The position numbers were made by a program, and so were the translations under genes. Below, in pieces: positions 1-5,396 of a stretch of DNA of 5,509 bases; the first letter of the stretch is position 1, and the number at the start of each line of letters is the position of its first letter. Source of the DNA: Spirochaetaceae bacterium (GTDB taxonomy: Bacteria; Spirochaetota; Spirochaetia; Treponematales; Breznakiellaceae); NCBI GenBank assembly GCA_031255115.1, contig JAIRTD010000159.1, forward strand, positions 1-5,509, written 5' to 3'. Below the pieces are notes generated by a model. It saw only the letters and a list, made by a program, of their open reading frames with translations, made no database searches and was not told the DNA's origin.

Positions 1-140
1 CCCAATTCAGGCGGTATGAGGGAGATTTCATCGCCGTTCGCCCAGCGGGCTTTGCCGCCGCCAAGGCCCCGCAGTTCCCCCCGTCCGCCGAAACCGGCTA
101 TGGTATCAATGACATGAACATGAGCGTCAATTTTCAGCAT
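1..140 (-). CDS. Amidohydrolase-type metal-dependent hydrolase, N-terminal fragment
   Basis: Only the first 46 codons are present; the gene continues past the left edge. The protein begins MLKIDAHVHVIDTIAGFG. The HVH at residues 7-9, right after a short hydrophobic strand, is the metal-binding HxH motif that opens the TIM-barrel of the amidohydrolase superfamily (amidohydrolase-2 group, which includes sugar-acid lactonases and decarboxylases). The rest of the metal site (later His and Asp residues) lies outside the window, so activity cannot be judged. The ATG at 140 overlaps the 3' end of the upstream permease by 14 bases and is preceded by GGGAGG with a 4-base spacing, so it is probably translationally coupled and part of the operon. 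By inference it acts in the cytoplasm on the imported solute or a product of it, perhaps by hydrolysis of a lactone or similar ring. The exact substrate is unknown. Confidence 0.82.
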   Translation of the reverse strand, partial: MLKIDAHVHVIDTIAGFGGRGELRGLGGGKARWANGDEISLIPPEL

Positions 141-1176
141 AGGTCCTCCCGGCCTCCGTTTTAGCCGTCCCTCCCCTAAAGGTAAACCCGCGGACAAGGC
201 CCGAATTTTTGTACCGTCCATAACAGTCCAGAGCAACGGCAAGAATAATTACCGCGCCCTTTACGACGCTGTGATAAATTGACGGCACCCCCATAAGCCT
301 GAGGCCGTTATTGATGATACCCAAGAGGAGGGCTCCGAACAAGGCTCCCTGAATGGAACCTTCCCCTCCCATCAAGCTGGCGCCGCCCATGACGATGGCG
401 GCCAAGACATCATTTTCGTAGCCTTGAGCCGCCTTGGCTATGGCCTGAGTGTTCCAGCTTGCCAGCACAATCCCGGCCAAAGCGGCGGTAAACCCGGAAA
501 TGGCATAGGCGACGATAGTGGTCTTCCGGGAGGATATGCCGGAAAGATCCGCCGCCGTTTTGTTCCCCCCAACGGTGTATATATCCCGCCCAAATTTCGT
601 GTGGTTCAGCAGGAAGTAGCTCACCAGGGCGCAAGCCGCCAAGATATAAATGGGAAAGGCTACACCGAAAAGCCGCCCGCCGCCTATAAAGGCAAAACTT
701 GCCGGATGCAGAATGTTCACAACCTTGTTCCCGGTAAGCAACTGGGCGATTCCGTAAACTATGTTCTGGCTTGCCAGGGTGATGAGGAAGGGCGGCACGT
801 TAAAGCTGGAAACCACAATGCCGTGAAATACCCCGATACCTATCCCGCTCAGAAGGCCGGCCGCCAGCCCCAGGACGACACTCTGATTGGTAAAACCGGA
901 GCCCACAATGATCACCACCGTAACAGCGCTGGACATGGCGGCTGTTGCCCCTACCGCGAGATCGATGCCGCCGATAAGGATGGTATAGATGGTTCCGCAG
1001 ACCATGACCCCGTAAATAGCGATAGCCAGAAAAATGCTCTTAAAGTTACCCACCGTAAGAAATATTCCCGGCTGGAGGACTGCAAGCAGAATGATAAGCC
1101 CCAGAAGAATAAACACTTTCTGGAAACGCTGAACCAAAGTCTTTATCTTATTCAAGTCGATCTTGTTTAAGTCCAT
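127..1176 (-). CDS. ABC transporter permease, RbsC-like (second permease of operon)
   Basis: Integral membrane permease of the CUT2 sugar class (branched-chain amino acid/ribose permease fold), 349 residues, the usual length. It forms half of the membrane channel, probably paired with the permease encoded at 2709-3725. Hydrophobic segments lie at about residues 21-40, 50-70, 78-95, 100-124, 130-148, 172-190, 220-240, 256-292 and 302-320. Family motifs are GGIDLAVG (69-76, like GGIDLSVG of RbsC), the cytoplasmic ATPase-contact loop around 191-214 ending AADLSGI, and AAIVMGGASLMGGEGS (259-274). The frame opens upstream at 1206, but the ATG at 1176 is preferred: it has GGAGGGAA with 6-base spacing, and the extra ten residues (MMPRERREVK) look unlike a family N-terminus. 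It overlaps the ATPase gene by 29 bases and the hydrolase gene by 14. Its first residues contain a DLNKI-DLNKI duplication. The transported sugar is not deducible. Confidence 0.95.
   Translation of the reverse strand: MDLNKIDLNKIKTLVQRFQKVFILLGLIILLAVLQPGIFLTVGNFKSIFLAIAIYGVMVCGTIYTILIGGIDLAVGATAAMSSAVTVVIIVGSGFTNQSVVLGLAAGLLSGIGIGVFHGIVVSSFNVPPFLITLASQNIVYGIAQLLTGNKVVNILHPASFAFIGGGRLFGVAFPIYILAACALVSYFLLNHTKFGRDIYTVGGNKTAADLSGISSRKTTIVAYAISGFTAALAGIVLASWNTQAIAKAAQGYENDVLAAIVMGGASLMGGEGSIQGALFGALLLGIINNGLRLMGVPSIYHSVVKGAVIILAVALDCYGRYKNSGLVRGFTFRGGTAKTEAGRTYAEN
145..150 (-). promoter_or_regulatory. Shine-Dalgarno site of the amidohydrolase gene
   Basis: GGGAGG lies 4 bases before the ATG at 140, inside the last codons of the second permease. 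The spacing is slightly short, but it supports translation of the hydrolase from the same message as the transporter. Confidence 0.7.
1144..1173 (-). repeat. 15-bp imperfect tandem duplication at the ATPase/permease overlap
   Basis: Two adjacent 15-base units, GACTTAAACAAGATC and GACTTGAATAAGATA, encode DLNKI twice at the start of the second permease. They differ at three positions, all silent in the permease frame (TTA/TTG, AAC/AAT, ATC/ATA). The ATPase stop codon TAA (1148-1150) lies in the second unit, where the first unit reads CAA. Confidence 0.85.
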
Positions 1177-2704
1177 TTTGACTTCCCTCCGTTCCCTCGG
1201 CATCAACGCCGCTGATACCCGAGGCGGCTCTCAGAATATCTTCCTGGGTAACCATGCCTTCATTAAACTCTTTGAAGATCTTCCCCTTGCGGAACACCAG
1301 TATTCGGGTAGACACCCTCAGCAGTTCCTGAAGATCCGAAGATACCACGATGATAAGCACTCCATCCGCCGCCAACTCCTCCAGAAGCCGGTAGATTTCG
1401 TCTTTGGCGCCTACGTCAATACCGGCGGTAGCCTCATCTACCAACAACACCTTGAGATCCCTCATGAGCCACTTGCCCAGAACAACCTTTTGCTGGTTTC
1501 CCCCGCTTAAGTTTCCTACCTGAAGCAGAGGATTGGCCGGGCGTATATCAAGTTTTTTTACCGCTTTCCGGCCTATATGCCTTTCTTTTTTGCTACTCAC
1601 GACTCCCAGCTTTGTAAGCTGATCATAGCTGGCAACGGCCACATTGCGTTCCACCGAAAGGAGAGGTACAAAACCCTGGGTCCGCCGGTCTTCGGGGATA
1701 AGTCCGAATCCTTTTTGTATGACCGCCGGGGGAGCGCCTTTGAGAGGCTTGCCTTCAAAGAGGATTTCCCCTGATTCATAAGGGTCCGCGCCGAAGATAC
1801 ATCGCAACACTTCGGTACGGCCGGAACCCACAAGGCCGCCTATGCCCAAAATTTCTCCCTTGTGGACAGCGAAACTGATGTCATTGAACACTCCTCGGCG
1901 GCAGAGGCGGCGGACTTCCAAAACCTTTTCGGTTTCGGGCTTTCTAAGATTGTGGGAAACCGAAGCTATGTTGAGGTCTTTCCCTATCATCATGCGGATC
2001 ACTTCTTCCGGGTGGATTTCGTTTTTTTTCAGCACCCCTACTTTCTGCCCGTCCCTCAAAATGGTAAGCCGGTCCGAAAGCCGGAAGACTTCTTCAAGCC
2101 GGTGGGATATATAGAGAACGCTCACTCCCTTAGTCCTGAGCTGTTCAATAATACCGAACAGAAGTTCCGCTTCTCTGGCGCTCAGGGAAGCGGTGGGCTC
2201 GTCCATTATGATAAGGGAAGCGTCCTCGCTCAGGGCTTTGAGGATTTCCACGGTCTGCCGCTGGGCTATACTCAGGATCTCCACCACCGCATCGGCTTTC
2301 AGTTTAAAATCGTATCTATCGATAAGCTCCTGTACATTCCGGTACATTTCCCGGCGGCGGAGCAGACCGAATTTTCCCGGCTCCTTTCCCAACATGACGT
2401 TTTGGGCCACCGTAAGGGTTGGTATAAGGCTCAGCTCCTGATAGATAACGGCGATTCCGCAAGCCGCAGCATCGTGGCGGGATTCGATGGAAACTTCTTT
2501 CCCATTATAAAATATCTGCCCCCCGTCTTTGGGATAAATACCGGTGAGGATCTTTATCAAGGTTGATTTGCCCGCGCCGTTCTCGCCCATCAGTGCGTGA
2601 ACCTCGCCTTTGGTTACATCAAGATCGACGTTTTTCAATACCTTCACGCCGCTGAAACTTTTTTCGATGCCTTTCATGAAAAGGAGGTTGTCTTTTTCAC
2701 TCAA
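1148..2704 (-). CDS. Sugar ABC transporter ATPase, RbsA/MglA/XylG-like, two fused nucleotide-binding domains
   Basis: Cytoplasmic ATPase of 518 residues that powers the importer; both nucleotide-binding domains are in one chain, as in RbsA, MglA and XylG. N-terminal domain: Walker A GENGAGKST (40-48), Q-loop Gln89, signature LSIAQRQ (144-150), Walker B LIIMDEP (164-170) with Glu169, and switch His201. C-terminal domain: degenerate Walker A GLVGSGRTE (290-298) with Arg where Lys is usual, canonical signature LSGGNQQ (399-405), Walker B LLVDEATAGID (420-430), and no switch His (SSDLQE at 455-460). A degenerate C-terminal Walker A and missing His are normal in this family; DEAT instead of DEPT is less usual. 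The start is TTG, chosen because AAGGAGGG lies 8 bases upstream; the first in-frame ATG (codon 10) would cut into the first strand. The gene starts 4 bases after the first permease stops and overlaps the second permease by 29 bases. Confidence 0.97.
   Translation of the reverse strand: MSEKDNLLFMKGIEKSFSGVKVLKNVDLDVTKGEVHALMGENGAGKSTLIKILTGIYPKDGGQIFYNGKEVSIESRHDAAACGIAVIYQELSLIPTLTVAQNVMLGKEPGKFGLLRRREMYRNVQELIDRYDFKLKADAVVEILSIAQRQTVEILKALSEDASLIIMDEPTASLSAREAELLFGIIEQLRTKGVSVLYISHRLEEVFRLSDRLTILRDGQKVGVLKKNEIHPEEVIRMMIGKDLNIASVSHNLRKPETEKVLEVRRLCRRGVFNDISFAVHKGEILGIGGLVGSGRTEVLRCIFGADPYESGEILFEGKPLKGAPPAVIQKGFGLIPEDRRTQGFVPLLSVERNVAVASYDQLTKLGVVSSKKERHIGRKAVKKLDIRPANPLLQVGNLSGGNQQKVVLGKWLMRDLKVLLVDEATAGIDVGAKDEIYRLLEELAADGVLIIVVSSDLQELLRVSTRILVFRKGKIFKEFNEGMVTQEDILRAASGISGVDAEGTEGSQNGLKQDRLE
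1183..1190 (-). promoter_or_regulatory. Shine-Dalgarno site fixing the ATG start of the second permease
   Basis: GGAGGGAA lies 6 bases before the ATG at 1176, within the 3' end of the ATPase gene. It supports 1176 over the ATG codons at 1206 and 1203. Confidence 0.75.
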
Positions 2705-2708
2705 TGAC

Positions 2709-3725
2709 TCAGCCCTCCTTTGCGCTTACGCCGTTTTCCACCAGCCCGGCACGGCTTCCCGAATGCAACGCCCGGTTATGCATATAGCGGTTGTACAAGG
2801 AATCGAATATCACCATAAGAACGATTACCAGCCCCTTAATGATAAGCTGGGCGGCGGTGGGCAGGTTATATTTGTAAATACCATTGATAAGGGCCGTCAT
2901 AAATACGGCGCCTATTACGGTTCCTACGGCATCACCCCGGCCGCCAGAGAAGGCGCAACCTCCCATGACCACTGCGGCGATAACATCGAACTCCAGCCCC
3001 ATGCCGGTATCGGGAATTACGCTCCCTATCCTCGCCATGAGGAAAAGGGAGGCCAGTCCGCAAAGCAGGCCGGTTATGCCGAAAACGCTAAGTTTTATCT
3101 TGATAAACGAAATGCCCGACAGTTCCGCAGATCGGCGGTTCGCGCCGATGGCGTAGGTGTAGGTTCCCAGCCTGGTTCCTTTCAGTATGAACTGACCGGC
3201 AGCGGCAATACACAGGAATGCTATAGTAACAATATAGACCCCGTTGATGCTTCCACCCAGGATGAGGATGCCGGGATTGGTTATACGCTGATTGATGATC
3301 ATACCGAAATCGTTGCGTACGGCAAGCATATAGGTGAGACCACGGAACAGGAACTGGGTTGACAGGGTGGCGATAAAATCCGGGAGCCTGAGGAAACTAA
3401 CCAGGGCGCCGTTTAAAAGTCCACAAAGAACTCCCATCCCCAAAGCCGCAAGAATAACAAGCTCCGCAGGCAGTTTAAGATAATAGAGGAGGTTCATGCA
3501 GAACATTGAAATAAACCCAACCATTCCACCCGCCGAAAGGTCGATGCCGGCGGTGATTATCACCATGGTTACTCCCACGGCCATGATGCCGGTCACGGCA
3601 CACTCCCGCAACAGGGTCAGAATGTTTGGTGCGGTAAAAAATTTGTCGTTGGTAAGTCCAAAAATCAGGAATAGCAAGGCCAGAAGGCCTATGGATGTTA
3701 ATCTACGTATTGTTTCCTGCCTCAC
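2709..3725 (-). CDS. ABC transporter permease, RbsC-like (first permease of operon)
   Basis: Membrane permease of the CUT2 sugar class, 338 residues from the chosen start. Hydrophobic segments run at about 10-24, 42-60, 65-82, 88-112, 118-135, 162-182, 210-232, 246-284 and 290-308. Family motifs are TAGIDLSAG (58-66), PDFIATLSTQFLFRGL (115-130, compare PAFIATLGMMTIFRGL of RbsC), the ATPase-contact loop GTRLGTYTYAIGANRRSAELSGI region (183-205), and AAVVMGGCAFSGGRG (250-264). The frame is open to a GTG at 3770, but the GTG at 3725 is preferred: GGAGGAG lies 5 bases upstream and the resulting N-terminus (MRQETIRRLTSIG) fits a permease, while the extra 15 residues look like leader sequence. It differs clearly from the permease at 127-1176, so the channel is probably a heterodimer. 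It follows the binding-protein gene after 163 bases and precedes the ATPase gene by 4. Confidence 0.95.
   Translation of the reverse strand: MRQETIRRLTSIGLLALLFLIFGLTNDKFFTAPNILTLLRECAVTGIMAVGVTMVIITAGIDLSAGGMVGFISMFCMNLLYYLKLPAELVILAALGMGVLCGLLNGALVSFLRLPDFIATLSTQFLFRGLTYMLAVRNDFGMIINQRITNPGILILGGSINGVYIVTIAFLCIAAAGQFILKGTRLGTYTYAIGANRRSAELSGISFIKIKLSVFGITGLLCGLASLFLMARIGSVIPDTGMGLEFDVIAAVVMGGCAFSGGRGDAVGTVIGAVFMTALINGIYKYNLPTAAQLIIKGLVIVLMVIFDSLYNRYMHNRALHSGSRAGLVENGVSAKEG
2713..2720 (-). promoter_or_regulatory. Shine-Dalgarno site fixing the TTG start of the ATPase
   Basis: AAGGAGGG, almost full complementarity to the 16S rRNA 3' end, lies 8 bases before TTG at 2704 and overlaps the last codons of the first permease. 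No ATG stands at a suitable distance, so the TTG start is well supported. Such a strong site may compensate for the weak start codon. Confidence 0.8.
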
Positions 3726-3838
3726 CGGTTCTCCTCCAGTTCCATGATTTTGAATTCTTAAACAAAACACCGACGGGTTTTGGGAAGTCCCGTTGAGACC
3801 GCCTCAAAACCGGCCGGGCTTTTAACATCACTTTAAAT
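3726..3838 (-). other. Remainder of the structured gap between binding protein and first permease
   Basis: This stretch holds no gene. It has smaller dyads on the minus strand: TTGAG-GCGGT-CTCAA (centred near 3801) and ACGGG with CCCGT (about 3774-3793) followed by the T-rich TGTTTTGTTT, which could act as a weak terminator-like element before the permease Shine-Dalgarno site. A CCGGCCGG self-complementary core lies near 3811-3818. No convincing internal promoter was seen. Confidence 0.35.
3731..3737 (-). promoter_or_regulatory. Shine-Dalgarno site fixing the GTG start of the first permease
   Basis: GGAGGAG lies 5 bases before the GTG at 3725 and inside the longer open frame that begins at 3770. 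It decides for the shorter 338-residue protein. Confidence 0.75.
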
Positions 3839-3880
3839 GTTCCATCAAACCGGAGCTTCGCGGCAACCGGGTTTTGGAAC
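3839..3880 (-). other. Bulged stem-loop after the binding-protein gene
   Basis: Starting 9 bases after the TAA of the binding-protein gene, GTTCCAAAACC-C-GG pairs with CCGGTTT-GA-TGGAAC, giving about 13 base pairs with a 1-base and a 2-base bulge around a 13-base loop. The bases after it (ATTTAAAGTG) are not a U-run, so full termination is unlikely. In CUT2 operons a structure here commonly protects the binding-protein part of the message or stops part of the transcripts, giving excess binding protein. That role is inferred from position. Confidence 0.55.
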
Positions 3881-3888
3881 AAACTCAG

Positions 3889-4911
3889 TTACCAGCGGAT
3901 ATCCGGACCAATGGAATTTACGGTCTGGGAGGTAACAATAATCGGTGACATTTTAATGACAGGCGTCTTTGTGAAAGCCGCGGTATTGGCTTCGGAATTG
4001 ATAAAATACATAATCAGCCGTGCGGCGGTAGCCCCTTGATCGTAACAGTTGGTATAGATGGTACCGGTCATCTTGCCGTTTTCGATATACTCAAGAGCTT
4101 TCTTCTCACCATCGGCCCCCCAGATCACCATGTCGTTTAACCTGCCGGCGGCTTCGGCGGCGGCAGAAGCTCCCTCGGCCATTGCGTCATTATGGGCAAA
4201 GACACCATCTATTTGAGGGTACTTGGTGAGGAAATCGTTCATAACCACATTGGCCTTTTCGGTAAGCCAGTCACCGGTCTGGGCGTCCAGGATTTTTACA
4301 TCCGGATATTTCGCCAACTCACTGCGGAAACCGGTCTCAAGGCGCTCACCCCGGCTGGCGCCGATGGCCGCCTGGATGATAACCACATTGCCCTTCCCGC
4401 CTATCGCCTCGGCGATTTCCCTGGCAATCAGAGCGCCCGCTTCCACATCAACCATGGCAATAAGGGCGGCATGGGGAGTATCGGCGTCAAGGTTGAGGCA
4501 CACCACAGGAATACCCGCATCTTCGGCCTGTCGTACCGAGGAAGCCAGGGCGGCGGAATCGGAACTCTGAAGTATGATGCCGTCAACTTTCTGATTAATA
4601 AGCTCGGTTATAATCGTTACCTGGGTTTCAGCAGAAGCTTTGCCGTCGTAGCGGTTAAAGGTAACATTCGAAAAATTCTTAAGCTCCCGTTCAATACCAT
4701 CACCCCAAGCCGCACCGACAGAATCGCCGATGGTCCAAGGGATAAAAGCAATTTTGAGAGGGTCCACATAAGGGTCTTTAAGAACCCTCGGATTCGCCAC
4801 CGCCTCCGCCGCCCCTGCGGACGGTACTCCGCTGTCGACTTTTACACCGCCGCAACCGGCGAGTAAAACCGCCAAAAGAACCACCATAACTGCGCCTGTT
4901 AGTTTTCGCAT
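3889..4911 (-). CDS. Sugar ABC transporter substrate-binding lipoprotein, RbsB-like
   Basis: Extracytoplasmic binding protein (periplasmic-binding-protein type 1 fold), 340 residues, which delivers the solute to the permeases. A lipoprotein signal is clear: MRK, a hydrophobic stretch at 7-18 and lipobox LLAGC with Cys20 as the lipidation site, followed by a low-complexity Gly/Ala/Ser linker to about residue 40. The mature domain starts with LKIAFIPWTIGDSVG (52-66). RbsB-like signatures follow: GIILQSSDSAALASSV (111-126), AGIPVVCLN (132-140), the Arg-bearing ASRGERLETGF (185-195; Arg187 aligns by eye with the ribose-contacting Arg of RbsB), FAHNDAMAEGA (238-248; Asn241) and WGADG (264-268; Asp267). 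These polar residues suit a sugar or polyol ligand, but identity is open. The frame extends to a TTG at 4953; the ATG at 4911 is chosen because AGGGGG lies 9 bases upstream and it gives a normal signal peptide. It is the first gene after the promoter at 5034-5062. Confidence 0.95.
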   Translation of the reverse strand: MRKLTGAVMVVLLAVLLAGCGGVKVDSGVPSAGAAEAVANPRVLKDPYVDPLKIAFIPWTIGDSVGAAWGDGIERELKNFSNVTFNRYDGKASAETQVTIITELINQKVDGIILQSSDSAALASSVRQAEDAGIPVVCLNLDADTPHAALIAMVDVEAGALIAREIAEAIGGKGNVVIIQAAIGASRGERLETGFRSELAKYPDVKILDAQTGDWLTEKANVVMNDFLTKYPQIDGVFAHNDAMAEGASAAAEAAGRLNDMVIWGADGEKKALEYIENGKMTGTIYTNCYDQGATAARLIMYFINSEANTAAFTKTPVIKMSPIIVTSQTVNSIGPDIRW

Positions 4912-4920
4912 TACCAAATT

Positions 4921-4926
4921 CCCCCT
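4921..4926 (-). promoter_or_regulatory. Shine-Dalgarno site fixing the binding-protein start
   Basis: AGGGGG lies 9 bases before the ATG at 4911. This supports that start over the upstream TTG at 4953, which would place 14 residues, including CTLFRGN, before an otherwise complete lipoprotein signal. Confidence 0.7.
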
Positions 4927-4945
4927 AAAAAGTGTACATAGAACT

Positions 4946-4971
4946 TTTTTCAAAACTGAAAATTTGAAAAA
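4946..4971 (-). promoter_or_regulatory. Leader hairpin upstream of the binding-protein gene
   Basis: In the predicted 5' leader, TTTTTCAAA (4963-4971) pairs with TTTGAAAAA (4946-4954) around an 8-base loop, ending about 20 bases before the Shine-Dalgarno sequence. It is AT-rich, hence weak as RNA; it may instead be a DNA operator. There is no following T-run, so attenuation is not supported. Confidence 0.3.
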
Positions 4972-4977
4972 GCCATT

Positions 4978-4991
4978 AGTTTTCTAAAACT
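4978..4991. promoter_or_regulatory. Short palindrome in the leader, candidate operator
   Basis: On the minus strand AGTTTT-AG-AAAACT is a 6-bp inverted repeat around two bases, some 36-50 bases downstream of the predicted transcription start. The position would suit a repressor roadblock, but it lacks the central CG of typical LacI-family operators and could be chance. Confidence 0.25.
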
Positions 4992-5033
4992 CAAGAAATT
5001 TTGAACAATCCCGAAAATCATATATACAAGAGT

Positions 5034-5062
5034 AGTATACATTACGCAATTCAAACTGTCAA
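5034..5062 (-). promoter_or_regulatory. Sigma-70-type promoter for the transporter operon
   Basis: On the minus strand a perfect -35 box TTGACA (5057-5062) is followed by a 17-base spacer and a -10 box TATACT (5034-5039), five of six matches to TATAAT. Transcription would start near 5027, leaving a leader of about 115 bases before the binding-protein ATG at 4911. It is the only strong promoter seen in the gap, in the correct orientation, in AT-rich DNA. An overlapping weaker pair (TTGCGT, 17 bases, TATATA) lies a little downstream and may be chance. Confidence 0.8.
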
Positions 5063-5065
5063 CAA

Positions 5066-5082
5066 AAATTTTCGCAAAATTT
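5066..5082. promoter_or_regulatory. 17-bp dyad next to the -35 box: candidate activator or repressor site
   Basis: Read on the minus strand this is AAATTTT-GCG-AAAATTT, a perfect 7-bp inverted repeat around a 3-base centre. It ends 3 bases upstream of the -35 hexamer. Its place suits either an activator site or an A/T-rich UP-like element; which, if either, cannot be told from sequence. AT-rich dyads arise easily by chance in such DNA. Confidence 0.4.
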
Positions 5083-5089
5083 CAATAGA

Positions 5090-5119
5090 GTTCTTCAGAA
5101 ACTTCAGTTTCTGAAGAAC
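5090..5119. repeat. Perfect 13-bp inverted repeat with 4-base loop
   Basis: GTTCTTCAGAAAC (5090-5102), loop TTCA, and GTTTCTGAAGAAC (5107-5119) form a perfect hairpin about 28 bases upstream of the -35 box. No T-run follows on either strand, so it is not a typical intrinsic terminator. It marks the border between the AT-rich promoter region and the more balanced DNA to the right. It could be a regulator site, a terminator of an unusual kind for the upstream gene, or part of a dispersed repeat. Confidence 0.7.
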
Positions 5120-5151
5120 AAGCGTTTAAAAATGGCAAAATGCGGGGCATT

Positions 5152-5168
5152 GAAACCCACAGGGTTTC
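5152..5168. repeat. Inverted repeat, 7-bp stem
   Basis: GAAACCC and GGGTTTC are separated by ACA on the plus strand. It is followed by no T-run on either strand. It is one of several dyads grouped in 5090-5270. Confidence 0.5.
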
Positions 5169-5174
5169 TTGCAG

Positions 5175-5211
5175 GACTTGTTTGAGAACCAACCGGATTC
5201 TTGAACAAGTC
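5175..5211 (+). repeat. Long inverted repeat, 14-bp stem as plus-strand RNA
   Basis: GACTTGTTTGAGAA (5175-5188) can pair with TTCTTGAACAAGTC (5198-5211) around a 9-base loop. As plus-strand RNA the stem is continuous, with two G-U wobbles; as minus-strand RNA the same two positions become A-C mismatches. This hints that the plus strand is the transcribed one, but no gene or clear promoter for such an RNA was found. Confidence 0.45.
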
Positions 5212-5396
5212 TAATCCCATACGGAATACCGCTCATGCCGGCCTTCCCCCGCCGAACCGCAGGTTCGACTTCAGGGCGAGGTTGTTGATTTTCTTTTTGC
5301 AGAGCAGTTACATTATAGCCCGGTTGTACCGTTTGCCTTGATTTCAAGCCTTGATTCGCATGAGTACCTATCCGGCTTCGTGTCTGTTCGCGCAAG

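Larger units (their letters stand above)
5120..5396. other. Gene-free region with grouped dyads; possible dispersed intergenic repeat
   Basis: Between the partial gene at the right edge and the promoter region this stretch has roughly balanced composition, unlike the AT-rich DNA at 4912-5090. It contains the dyads at 5152-5168 and 5175-5211, a CGAACC-GCA-GGTTCG dyad (5253-5267), and a direct repeat GCCTTGATT (5335-5343 and 5348-5356). An 89-codon minus-strand frame with a TTG start (5395 to 5126) crosses it, but has no Shine-Dalgarno site, no domain I recognise, and a composition rich in Gln, Arg, Lys and Cys; I judge it more likely non-coding. The density of dyads suggests a repeat element or structured RNA rather than a protein gene. 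Confidence 0.4.

Noticed and set aside
424..1170. Long plus-strand open frame opposite the second permease
   Set aside because: It mirrors a well-supported permease gene; its translation has no recognisable domain and no Shine-Dalgarno site. It is an antisense shadow.
1862..2566. Plus-strand open frame of 234 codons opposite the ATPase
   Set aside because: Antisense shadow of highly conserved ATPase motifs; no protein family features.
2610..3362. Plus-strand open frame of 250 codons opposite the ATPase start and first permease
   Set aside because: Crosses two confirmed minus-strand genes and shows no domain; a shadow.
4192..4866. Plus-strand open frame of 224 codons opposite the binding protein
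   Set aside because: Antisense to a clear RbsB-like gene, with no independent support.
5002..5030. Divergent plus-strand promoter (TTGAAC with TATACA)
   Set aside because: Spacing of 16 and partial matches in AT-rich DNA are expected by chance, and no plus-strand gene follows.
4912..5033. Riboswitch in the binding-protein leader
   Set aside because: The leader of about 115 bases is AT-rich with weak short dyads and shows no conserved aptamer motif that I recognise.
5090..5119. Intrinsic terminator
   Set aside because: The stem is perfect but AT-rich and neither strand has a T-run directly after it, so it is described as an inverted repeat.
5126..5395. 89-codon minus-strand frame with a TTG start
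   Set aside because: No Shine-Dalgarno site, no recognisable domain, and the DNA is full of dyads and a direct repeat; kept only as a note in the gene-free region entry.
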